Below are positions 1-9,400 of a DNA stretch of 64,000 nt, piece after piece. Made by a program: the position numbers and the translations under genes. The notes under the pieces are model-generated. The model saw only the letters and a program-made list of their open reading frames with translations, ran no database searches and was not told the DNA's origin. Position 1 is the first letter of the stretch; the number at the start of each line of letters is the position of its first letter. This stretch comes from Actinomadura rifamycini DSM 43936 (lineage in GTDB: Bacteria; Actinomycetota; Actinomycetes; Streptosporangiales; Streptosporangiaceae): positions 392,149-456,148 of the forward strand of contig NZ_KE384301.1 in the NCBI RefSeq assembly GCF_000425065.1, in the 5' to 3' direction.

Positions 1-815
1 CCCAGACGCCGGCCCCGACCCCGTCCGGCACGACCGATCCGTCCGGAACGACCGAGCACACCATCGCCATGGGCGACTGGAAACGCCCCTACCTCCTGCA
101 CCTCCCGCCGGACCGGAAGGACGGCGAGCCGCTGCCGCTCATCGTCGCGCTGCACGGCGGGCTCAACGATCCGCGGTACGTCCGCGAGCAGAGCGGCCTC
201 GACGCCGTCGCCGACGCGCGGGGCTACGCCGTCGCGTACCCGGAGGGCCTGCTCGGCACCTGGAACGCGGGCGCCTGCTGCTGGTTCGCGCGCTGGGCCG
301 GCGTCGACGACGTCGCGTTCCTCGACCGGCTCATCGACACGCTCGTGCGGGAGGGCGTCGCGGACCGCCGCCGGGTGTTCCTCACCGGGTTCTCCAACGG
401 CGGCGGGATGGCGTACCGGTACGCGTGCGAGCGCGCCGGGCGGGTCGCCGGGGTCGCGGTCGTGTCGGGGGCGCTCGCCGTCGGCTGCACGCCCGACCGG
501 CCGATCTCCGTGCTGGCGTTCCACGGCACGTGGGATCCGTCCGTCCCGTATTTCGGCGGCGGGAACATGGACGCCGACGTGAAGTTCCCGTTCCTGCCCG
601 TCCGGCTCCTCATGGAGTTCTGGCGGTGGATCGGGGGCCTGTCCGAACTGTCCTACCCGCTGCGGAACGCCCCGGACGGCTGCGTCGGGACCGCGCCCGG
701 CCCGGTGCTGGTCGCACTGTGCACGATCCAGCGGGGCGGGCACGAGTGGCCGTCGTTCGCGAGCGCGCTGATCGGCGAGTTCTTCGACGCCCGGCCGTCC
801 TCGCCCGGCGCGTGA
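1..815 (+). CDS. LpqC-like secreted esterase / PHB depolymerase family protein, 5' end outside window
   Basis: The reading frame is open from base 3 and has no stop before TGA at 813-815, so the gene starts upstream of the window. The first visible stretch is rich in Pro, Thr and Ser (PTPSGTTDPSGTTE), like the linker after a lipoprotein or secretion signal. The rest is an alpha/beta hydrolase: oxyanion HGG near the front, nucleophile elbow GFSNGGG, a late acid region HGTWDPSVPY and a catalytic His in GGHEWP. This order matches the LpqC/polyhydroxybutyrate depolymerase esterase family. An internal ATG at 69 could be a start, but it would remove the secretion leader. The gene converges on the siderophore operon, and a strong hairpin lies between them. 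The substrate cannot be told from the sequence. Confidence 0.85.
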   Translation, partial: QTPAPTPSGTTDPSGTTEHTIAMGDWKRPYLLHLPPDRKDGEPLPLIVALHGGLNDPRYVREQSGLDAVADARGYAVAYPEGLLGTWNAGACCWFARWAGVDDVAFLDRLIDTLVREGVADRRRVFLTGFSNGGGMAYRYACERAGRVAGVAVVSGALAVGCTPDRPISVLAFHGTWDPSVPYFGGGNMDADVKFPFLPVRLLMEFWRWIGGLSELSYPLRNAPDGCVGTAPGPVLVALCTIQRGGHEWPSFASALIGEFFDARPSSPGA

Positions 816-819
816 GCGC

Positions 820-860
820 CGGGGCGCGGCGGGCGGCGCGGGCCGCCCGCCGCGCCCCGG
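820..860. terminator. Bidirectional hairpin between convergent esterase and mbtH genes
   Basis: A perfect 19-bp inverted repeat (820-838 and 842-860) with a 3-base spacer fills the 45-bp gap between two convergent stop codons. There is no T-tract, which is usual for terminator-like hairpins in GC-rich actinomycetes. Confidence 0.7.
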
Positions 861-1058
861 TCAGGACCGCAGGCTGCGCGGGCGGAGGTCCGTCCAGTTC
901 TCGTTGACGTACTCGACGCACGCGGCGCGGGGCGCCGGGCCGGACGCGACCGTCCAGCCGCCGGGCACGTCGGCGAACGCGGGCCACAGCGAGTGCTGGC
1001 CCTCGTCGTTGACCAGGACGAGGAACGTCCCGTCGGCGTCGTCGAACGGGTTGGACAT
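861..1058 (-). CDS. mbtH: MbtH-like protein, NRPS adenylation-domain partner
   Basis: The product has 65 residues, the usual MbtH size, and shows the family pattern: NPFDD near the start, then [19 protein letters not shown] and a C-terminal WTDLRP. MbtH proteins bind NRPS adenylation domains and are often needed for their solubility and activity. Two adjacent ATGs are possible. The second (1056-1058) is preferred because AGGAGG lies 5 bases upstream, while the first would have only a 2-base gap. The start overlaps the stop of the hydroxylase gene, so the two are translationally coupled. It is the last gene of the iron-regulated run that begins with the binding-protein gene. Confidence 0.95.
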   Translation of the reverse strand: MSNPFDDADGTFLVLVNDEGQHSLWPAFADVPGGWTVASGPAPRAACVEYVNENWTDLRPRSLRS

Positions 1059-2326
1059 CATGCCTCCTGGGCGACGGGGGCGGACCGGCGGGCGATCGAG
1101 CGGACGATGTCGCCGGTGCGCACCGCCGTCATGGACAGCAGCGACGAGGCGATGCCGTGGCTGTGCTCGGTCGCGCCCTGCAGGTAGACGTTCCACCGGC
1201 AGCCGGGCTCGGTGGCGACGCGGTAGTCGCGCTCCATCGCGACGCGGCCGTCCGGGCCGGTGACGCACTGCCGCCCGGCCTCGCCGAGCAGCGCCACCGG
1301 GTCGCGCTCGCGGTACCCGGTCGCGTACACGACCGCGTCGGCGTCCAGGTCGGCGGTCTCCCCGGTCGGCAGGAACCCGACGCGCATCCGGACGGCGTCC
1401 GGGTCCTCGCGCACGTCCAGGACGCGCGAGACGTTGAGGATCCGGAGCCGCTGCACGCCCGCGACCTTCTCGGCGTAGGCGCGGCGGTACAGCTCGTCGA
1501 TGAGGTCGAGGTCCACCACGGAGTAGTTGGTGTTGCGGGAGTAGTCCATCAGCATCCGCTTCACCTCGTCCGGCGCCGCGTAGTAGTGCTCGACGGCCTC
1601 CGGGTCGAAGATGCGGTTGGCGAAGGAGCTGTCGTCGGCCGGCGAGTAGCCGTACCGGGCGAACACCGCGCACACCTCGGTGTCCGGGTACGTCCGGTGC
1701 AGGTACTCCACGGCCTCGGCGGCGCTCTGCCCGGCGCCGACCACGACGACGCGCCGCGGGTCCCAGCCGGGCCGCCCGGCCAGCCGGGTCAGCAGGTCCT
1801 CGCTGTGCCAGATCCGGTCGCCCGCCCGCACCCCCTCCGGCAGGACGGGCTCGAGTCCGGCGCCGATGACCACGTTGCGCGCGAGATGCGTTTCGAGCTC
1901 GTCGTCGCGCCGCACGACGACGGCGAGCGTCGCGTCGTCGTGCGGCTTCAGCGCGACCACCTCGGAGCGGTAGCGGACCCGGCCGGCGAACGCGGCGGCC
2001 GTCCATTCCAGGTAGTCGTGGAACTCCACCCGGGTCGGGAACATCGTCTTGTGGTTGACGAAGTCGACCAGGCGGCCTTTGCCGTGCAGGTAGGACAGGA
2101 AGGAGTAGCGGCTGGACGGGTTGCGCAGCGACACCAGGTCCTTGAGGAAATGGACCTGCATGGTGGCGCCGTCGATGAGCATCCCCTTGTGCCAGCCGAA
2201 CTCGGCCTGCCGTTCGAAGAACACGGCGTCCGCGCCCGGTCCGTACTCCTCCTCCAGCGCCACCGCGAGCGCGAGGTTGGAAGGTCCGAACCCGACGCCC
2301 ACGACGTCATGGACGGGGATCTGCAT
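1058..2326 (-). CDS. L-ornithine N5-monooxygenase (SidA/PvdA/IucD family)
   Basis: This flavin enzyme hydroxylates the side-chain amine of ornithine (or lysine) with NADPH and O2, making the hydroxamate precursor. Visible motifs are the FAD site [13 protein letters not shown] near the N terminus, the NADPH site [16 protein letters not shown] near the middle and the C-terminal DAVVYATGY. Length (422 aa) is typical. The start chosen is ATG at 2324-2326, which has GGAGGAG five bases upstream; an in-frame ATG at 2341 overlaps the previous stop but has no clear ribosome site. Ornithine is preferred over lysine because the third adenylation domain of the large NRPS reads as N5-hydroxyornithine. The gene lies between the binding-protein gene and mbtH. 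Confidence 0.93.
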   Translation of the reverse strand: MQIPVHDVVGVGFGPSNLALAVALEEEYGPGADAVFFERQAEFGWHKGMLIDGATMQVHFLKDLVSLRNPSSRYSFLSYLHGKGRLVDFVNHKTMFPTRVEFHDYLEWTAAAFAGRVRYRSEVVALKPHDDATLAVVVRRDDELETHLARNVVIGAGLEPVLPEGVRAGDRIWHSEDLLTRLAGRPGWDPRRVVVVGAGQSAAEAVEYLHRTYPDTEVCAVFARYGYSPADDSSFANRIFDPEAVEHYYAAPDEVKRMLMDYSRNTNYSVVDLDLIDELYRRAYAEKVAGVQRLRILNVSRVLDVREDPDAVRMRVGFLPTGETADLDADAVVYATGYRERDPVALLGEAGRQCVTGPDGRVAMERDYRVATEPGCRWNVYLQGATEHSHGIASSLLSMTAVRTGDIVRSIARRSAPVAQEA

Positions 2327-2340
2327 ACGCTCCTCCGGCA

Positions 2341-3354
2341 TCAGGCGGACTCGGCCTTCGCGGCCGCCTCCGCGATCTTGGGGACGACGTTGTCGATGAG
2401 GTACGGGACGGCCAGCGGCGTCGGGGTCCGCAGCGCCCAGAACTCCTTGAGGTCGATCGGGACGTAGGAGCCGCGCTCGACGACGTCCAGACCGGAGAAC
2501 AGCTGCGAGTCCTCGAACTTCTTCTGCGTCGCGGGGTCGTCGTTGTAGTGGGCGACCAGCACGTCGACGTCGAGGACGGCCAGCTTCTCCATGCTCAGCT
2601 CGGCGGCGAAGCCCTCGCCGGAGAGCTCCGAGATCTGCCCGGGCAGCGTCATGCCGAACTGGTTCAGCAGCTTGACGCTGGTGTCCTCCGGGGACTTCAT
2701 CACGGCGATGTTCCCGGACGGCATGACGCTGGTGAACGCGACGCCCTTGCCGGCGAGCGGGGGGTGCTCGGACTTGACGGCGGCGATCTTCGCCTCGACG
2801 TCCGCGACGAGCTTCTCGCCCTCGGCCTTGCGGCCGATCGCCGTGGCGGCGTTCACGGTGATCTGCTGCCAGGAGTCCTCGGCCGGTCCGGTCTGGTAGG
2901 CGACCGTGGGCGCGAGCCGGGACAGCTTCTCGTACTCCTTGTCGATCCAGAAGTCGCCGCCCGCGAGGATGAGGTCGGGTCGCAGCGCCGCGATCTCCTC
3001 GAGGTTGAACCCGGCCTCGCCGGCCTTCAGCAGCTTCGGCTTCTCGCCGGTGAGCTTGGGCGCGGTCCACGGGGCGAAGCCGTCCTGCTGGACGCCGGTC
3101 AGCTCGGTCATCCCGACGGGCTGGACGCCGAAGGCGAGCAGCGTGTCCTGGTCGACCTCGCCCAGCGTGACGATCCGCTCCGGCTCGGACTCGATGACGG
3201 CCTTGCCGAGCTTGTGGGTGATCGTGACCGGGAAGGCTCCGCCGGCGGCGCCGGACGTCTCCTGGGCGGGTTCGTCGTCGCCGCACGCGGCCGTCGCGCT
3301 CAGGCCGAGGACGAGCGCGCCCGCGACGGCCAGCCGCCGCATCATGTTGCGCAT
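2341..3354 (-). CDS. Iron-siderophore ABC transporter substrate-binding lipoprotein (FecB/FepB-like)
   Basis: The 337-residue product begins MRNMMRRLAVAGALVLGLSA and has a lipobox (SATAAC) followed by an acidic linker, so it is a lipid-anchored extracytoplasmic binding protein. The body has the periplasmic-binding-protein fold typical of iron-siderophore receptors, including EPERIVTLGEVDQDTLLAFGV and a FDxxxE-type architecture with a long connecting helix. ATG at 3354 is chosen; GTG at 3375 is also in frame and would add seven residues before the signal. It is the first gene of the operon with the hydroxylase and mbtH, and its promoter carries an iron box. It probably delivers the ferri-siderophore to the FecCD permeases encoded at 24.3-26.4 kb. 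Confidence 0.93.
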   Translation of the reverse strand: MRNMMRRLAVAGALVLGLSATAACGDDEPAQETSGAAGGAFPVTITHKLGKAVIESEPERIVTLGEVDQDTLLAFGVQPVGMTELTGVQQDGFAPWTAPKLTGEKPKLLKAGEAGFNLEEIAALRPDLILAGGDFWIDKEYEKLSRLAPTVAYQTGPAEDSWQQITVNAATAIGRKAEGEKLVADVEAKIAAVKSEHPPLAGKGVAFTSVMPSGNIAVMKSPEDTSVKLLNQFGMTLPGQISELSGEGFAAELSMEKLAVLDVDVLVAHYNDDPATQKKFEDSQLFSGLDVVERGSYVPIDLKEFWALRTPTPLAVPYLIDNVVPKIAEAAAKAESA

Positions 3355-3400
3355 AGTGGACCGGTGTCCTTCCACGTTTCCAGGGGGTTACCGTCGGAAG

Positions 3401-3430
3401 ATCTTAGGTTAGGCTCGCCTAACTTGACAA
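3401..3430 (-). promoter_or_regulatory. Iron-box promoter of the binding-protein/hydroxylase/mbtH operon
   Basis: A 19-bp imperfect palindrome TTAGGTTAGGCTCGCCTAA (3404-3422) closely matches the actinobacterial IdeR/DmdR iron box. On the minus strand TTGTCA (3425-3430) and TAAGAT (3401-3406) are spaced by 18 bp, making a good -35/-10 pair with the box filling the spacer. A repressor bound there would block RNA polymerase. Iron repression is inferred from the motif. Confidence 0.88.
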
Positions 3431-3457
3431 TGGCCGGGTTCGATATTGAGAGCCCTC

Positions 3458-6400
3458 TCACCGCCGTCCGGCCAGTTCCGGACGTTCCAGCAGCGCGGCG
3501 ACGCTCGGCGCGGCCATCAGCGTGGCGATCTTCACGGTCTCGTGCCCGGTCTCCCTCCTGATCCGCCGGACGAGCCGCATGGCGAGCAGCGAGTGCCCGC
3601 CGAGGTCGAAGAAGTCGTCGTCCGGCCCCACGTGCGGGACGCCCAGCTCGGCGGCGAAGATGCGGCACAGCGCGTCCCGCAGGTCCGTGGCCGCGCGCGC
3701 GGTCCGCGCGGGCGCGGGGACGTCCGGCCGGTCCCCCGCCGGGCCTGCGGTGGCCGGGACGGCCGGGCCGGTGGCGGGCGCGGGCAGCGCGGCGACCGGG
3801 ACGCCCGGGTCGGCGGCGACCGCCTCCAGCACCGCGACGAGGCCGTCGGCCAGCGCGGCGGCGGTCGCGGCGTCGAACAGGTCGGCGGAGTAGTCGAGGA
3901 CCAGCCGCAGCCCGCCGTCCGGCGTCTCGCGGAAGATGAAGTCCAGGTCGAACTTCGCCGCGCTCGGCGCGAACGGCGCCTCGCGCTGCTCGAGGCCCGG
4001 GAACCGGACGTCCCCCACCCCCTGGTTCTCGTAGCCGACCATCACCTGGAACAGCGGGTTGCGGCCCGGCACCCGGCGGGGGCGCAGCGCCTCGACCAGC
4101 GCCTCGAACGGCAGGTCCTGGTGGGCCAGGGCCGCGAGGTCGGCCTCCCGGACGCGGGCGAGCAGGTCGGCGAACGTCGGCGCGCCGGACAGGTCGGCGC
4201 GCAGGACCAGCGTGTTGACGAAGAACCCGACGAGGTCGGCGGCGGCCTCCTCGGTGCGGCCCGCGACCGGGCTCCCGAGCGGGACGTCGTCGCCCGCGCC
4301 CGCCCGGTGCAGCAGCGCCGCCACGGCGGCCTGGCCGACCATGAACATGCTGGCCCCCGCGTCGCGCGCGACGCGGCGGAGCCGTCCGGTGAGGCCCGGC
4401 GGCAGGTCCGCGGTCAGGACGGCGCCGCGCTGCCCGACCGTCCCGGGGCGGGCCCGGTCGACCGGCAGCGGGACCTCCTCCGGGGCGCCCGCGAGCGTCC
4501 GCGCCCAGTGGTCGAGCTGCCGGGCGTGCACGCCGCCCGGGTCGAGCGGGTCGCCGAGCAGCTCCCGCTGCCACAGGGCGTGGTCGGCGTACTGGACGGG
4601 CGGCGGCGCCCAGCCGGGCGCCTCCCCGCGGAGCCGGGCGGCGTACGCCGCGGCAACGTCGCGCGCGAACGGGCCGAAGGACCACTCGTCGAACGCGATG
4701 TGGTGGAACACCGCGAGCAGCAGGTGCTCGCGCTCCCCTTCGGGGAACAGCGCGACCCGGAGCGGGATGTCGGCGGCGAGGTCGAACGGCCGGGCGATGA
4801 ACGCGGCCGGGTCGCCCTCCGCGACCTCCAGGACGGGACGCGCCTCCTCCGGCGGCAGGATCCGCTGGTGCGGGGCGCCCTCGTGCTCGACGAACACGGT
4901 GCGCAGGGCCTCGTGCCGTTCGACGACGTCGCCGAGCGCCGCCTCCAGCGCGGCCCGGTCCAGGTCGCCGCGCAGCCGGACGCCGAGCGGCAGGTGGTAG
5001 GCGTCGCGCGGGCCGTCGTCCTCGCGGAGCAGCTGGTCGAGCAGCCACAGCCGGTTCTGCGCGGACGACGCCGGGACGAGCCCGGCGCGGTCGCGCGGCG
5101 CGAGGGCGGGCCGGGCGGCGGCGCCCGCGTTACGGTGCACCCGCTCGGCCAGCTCGGCGACCGTCGGCGCCTCGAACAGGTCGCGGACGGCCAGTTCGGC
5201 GCCCAGCACCGCGCGGGCCCGGCCGACGAGGCGGGTGGCCAGCAGCGAGTGCCCGCCGAGGTCGAAGAAGTCGTCGTCGATCCCGGCGCCCGGCGCGTCC
5301 AGCACCTCCGCGAACAGCGTGCACAGCAGCTGCTCGACGGGCGTGCGCGGCGGGCGCCCGGCGCGGCGCGGGCCGTCCCGGCCGGGGTCGGGCAGGGCGC
5401 GGCGGTCGAGCTTGCCGTTGACGGTGAGCGGCAGCGCGTCCAGCGTCATGACCGCGCTCGGCACGAGGTACCCGGGCAGCCGCCGCTTCAGCCCTTCCCG
5501 GACGCGGGCGGCGAGCACCCCGAGGTCGCGCGCGGCGAGGGGGTCGTTGGCGTAGGACGCGGGCGGACGGCCGGGCGCGGCGGGCAGGTGCGCGGGCGCG
5601 CCGCCGAACACGGCGTCGTACCGTCCGATCCGGTCGGACGGCGTGAGGACCGCGTCCGGGAACCGCGCGAGGAACTCCTCCGGCTCGATCCCGGCGGGCG
5701 GCGCGGCCAGCGCCTCCCGCGCCTCGTCGGCGGACCCGCCGTCCCGCAGGACCCGCAGCGCCGCGGCCTCGCCGGAGAGCCGGGGGTCCGGGATGCCCCG
5801 GACGCGCACCGCTCCGGACGTCCCCGCGAGCAGCGCCTCGACCTCCGCCGCGCCCGGCACGCCGTCCGCGCCGGGCGGCGCGGGCGCCGCGGGCCAGTCG
5901 ACGACGGCGGCTTCGGGGGCGGCGGGGAGGCCGGGACCGGCCTTCCGGAGGACCGCGTCGTAGCGGTGGCGGGTCAGCTCGTTGTGGCGGACGCCGCGCC
6001 GGGTGAGGACGTCGACGCGGGCGGGGCCGTCCAGCGCCGCGAAGAACGCGGGGTCGAGGAGGAGCTCCTTCTCCATCCGGACGGCGCGCTCGACCGCGGC
6101 GGCGTCGGCGTCGCCCCGCCCGAGGCGGACGGCGGCGTGCAGGCAGCGGACGGTGCGCAGGTCGCGGACGTCGCCGACGAACAGCGCTCCCCCGGGCGCG
6201 AGCAGCCGCATGGCCTTGGCGACGACGTCCTCCAGGTATCCGGCGCCCGGGAAGTACTGGACGACCGAGTTGATGACGATCGTGTCGAAGTGCTCTTCCG
6301 GGAGGCCGTCGGTGTCGTGCGCGGGGCGGCAGCTCAGCCGGACCGGGGAGTCGGGGCCGAGGTCGGCGCGGAGCTTGTCGATGACGGGTGCGGAGAAGTC

Positions 6401-9400
6401 GGTGCCCCAGTACTCCTCGGCGTCCGGGGCGAGGCGGGTCAGCAGGAGGCCCGCGCCGACGCCGATCTCCAGGACGCGGCGCGGGTTCAGGTCCCGGATC
6501 CGCGCCACGGTCGTCTCGCGCCACTCGCGCATGTCGTCGAGCGGGATCGGCGCGCCGTCGTAGCTGCTGTCCCAGCCGGCGAACTCCTCGGTCCGGACGA
6601 CGGTCCCGACCTCGGTGTACTCGGCGTCGTAGATCTGCCGCCACTCGGCGAGCTGCTCGTCGGCGGCGCCGTCGCGGGCGCCGTCGGGGACGACGTAGCC
6701 GACGAGCCGCTTGACGCCGGGCACGTCGGTGTCGGCGGCGATCACGGCGGCCTGCCCGACGCCGGGTTCGGCGGCGAGCGCCGCCTCGACCTCGGCGAGC
6801 TCCACCCGGTAGCCGCGGATCTTGACCTGGTCGTCGGTGCGGCCGAGGAAGTCGATGTTGCCGTCGTCGCGGACCCGGACCAGGTCGCCGGTGCGGTACA
6901 TGCGGCCGCCGGAGCCGTCGAACGGGTCGGCGACGAACCGCTCGGCGGTGAGGTCGGGGCGCCCGAGGTAGCCGCGGGCCAGACCGGCCCCCGCGATGTA
7001 CAGCTCGCCGGGCGTGCCCGGCGGGACGGGGCGCAGCGCGCCGTCGAGCACGTATCCGCGCGTGTTCCAGATGGGCTTGCCGACGGTCGGGGTGGCGCTG
7101 TCCTCGGTGCCGCCGCCGAGCGTGTTGATCGTGTACTCGGTCGGCCCGTACAGGTTGTAGCCGAGGACGCCGTCCGCGTCGGCGAGCCGCTCCCAGACGG
7201 ACGCGGGGACGGCCTCGCCGCCGAGCAGGACGAGCGGCGGCCGGTGCTCCCCGTCGAGCAGCCCTTCGTCGAGGAGCTGCTGCGCGTAGGTCGGGGTCAC
7301 GTTGATGACGTCGATGCGGTGCCGCCGCAGGTAGTCGGTGAGGGCCTCGGCGTCGCGGCGCAGGTCCTCGTCGCAGACGTGCACCTCGTGGCCCTCCACG
7401 AGCCAGAGGAGTTCCTCCCACGACATGTCGAACGAGAACGACACCGTGTGCGCGATCCGCAGCGGGCGGCCGTCCGTCGCCTCCATGACCGGCTCGAAGA
7501 TGTTGGCGCGGTGGTTGTACTGCATGTTCGTCAGGCCCCGGTACGGGGTGACGACGCCCTTCGGGCGCCCGGTGGAGCCGGAGGTGTAGATGACGTACGC
7601 CGGGTGGTCGAGCCGGCCGGGCGTCCCGGGCGCGAAGCCGGGCGTCTCCTCGGGGGCGAGGTCGTGCCCGGGGAGGTCGGCGAGGGTCTTGGCGGTGGCG
7701 GGGTCGTCCAGCGCGAGGACGGTCCCGGCGTGCGCCAGCCCGGCGGCGATGCCGCGGTGCGACACCAGGACGGCGGGACCGGCGTCGGCCAGCATGTAGT
7801 CGAGCCGGTCGGCGGGGTAGTCGAGTTCGAGCGGCAGGTAGGCGGCGCCGGTGCGCAGGACCGCGAACAGGGCGACCACCGTCTGCGCGGAGCGCGGCAG
7901 CGCGAGCGCGACGACCCGTTCCGGGCCGGCGCCGTGCGCGAGCAGCAGCCGCGCGAGCCGGTTGACCTCGGCGTTCAGCTCCCCGTAGGTGAGCCGGACG
8001 TCCGGCTGCGACACGAGCGCGGGCGCGTCGGGCCGCCGCCCGGCGCGCTCGGCGAGCAGTTCGGCGACCGTGACCTCGGGGACGGGCCGCACCGCCGCGT
8101 CCCGGTCGCGGCGCAGCCGGTCGTGCTCGGCGGGCACGAGCAGGTCGACCCGGTGGCACGGCGTCTCCGGCGCGGCCGCCAGCGTCTCCAGGACCCGGAC
8201 GTACCGGTCGGTGATCCGCTCGGCCTCCGCCTCGGTGAACGCGTCGCCCCGGTACATGACGCGCAGTCCCGCGCGGGACCGGGCCGCGTCCGGCTCGACG
8301 ACCATCGTCACCGGGTAGTGGGTGGCGTCGCGGACCTCGCGGCCGCGGACCCGCAGGTCGCCGGACGGGCCGAAGCCCCGGTCGGTGGGCATGCCGGGGA
8401 AGTTCTGGAAGACGAACAGCGTGTCGAACAGGGTGCCGAGGCCGGTGGCGCGCTGCACGTCGGCGAGCGCGACGAAGGAGTGGTCGAACAGGTCCGACTG
8501 CTCGGCCTGCACGCGTGCGAGGACGTCCGCCAGCGGGTCGGCGGGGCCCGCCTGCACGCGGACGGGGATGGTGTTGAACAGCAGCCCGACCATCGACTCG
8601 ACGCCGTCGACGTCGGGGTGGCGGCCGGACACCGAGGCGCCGAACACGACGTCGTCCCGCCCGGTCATCGCCGTGAGCACCAGGCCCCAGGCGGTCTCGT
8701 AGAGGGTGCCGGGGGTGACGCCGCGGTCGCGGGCGACCGCGTCGAGCCGGTCGGCGAGCCCGGCGGGCAGGTCGCGGCGGACCTCGCCCGCGTCGGCGAG
8801 GTCGGCGGGGGCGTCCACCAGGCCCGGCCGGACGAGCGCGGGCTCGTCGAACCCGGACAGGGCGCGCCGCCACGCGTCCACGGCGGCGTCCCGGTCGCGC
8901 GCGTTCACCCAGTCGAGGAACGCGCGGAACGGCGGGACGGGCCGCGCGGCTTCGGCGGCCGCGTCGGTGTAGGCGTCGAGCAGCGAGGTGACCAGCAGGC
9001 CGCCGGACCAGCCGTCGAGCAGGATGAGCTCGGACGTCAGCACCAGCCGGTGGTCGTCAGGGGCGAGGCTCGCGAGGCCGAACCGGATGAGCGGCGGCGC
9101 GGCCGGGTCGAACCGCTCGGCGCGCTGCGCGTCGACGAACGCCTCCAGCTCGTCCTCCCCGGCCACCCGCGCGTGCGTCCACGGTGTCGCGATCTCGTCG
9201 GGGACGAACTGGACGGCGCGGTCGCCGTCGGTCCGGAACCCGGCTCGCAGGTTGGGGAACTTGCGCAGGACGGTGCGGGCGGCTTCGGCCATCCGCTCCG
9301 CGTCGACCGGCCCGGACAGCGTCACGACGGCCTGCTGCACGTAGATGTCGCGGCCCTCGCCGGCGAGCATCAGGTGGAACAGCAGCCCCTCCTGCAGCGG

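Noticed and set aside
861-2006. A 381-codon minus-strand frame that includes MbtH at its end
   Set aside because: The first 316 residues are an Arg/Ala/Pro-rich shadow of the hydroxylase; only the last 65 match MbtH and have their own ribosome site.
2073-2495. Treating the third NRPS domain after T2 as an epimerase because T2 has GGDS
   Set aside because: The domain carries [11 protein letters not shown] and LDGWS, which are condensation-domain motifs, and it directly precedes an A domain; no epimerase motifs were seen.
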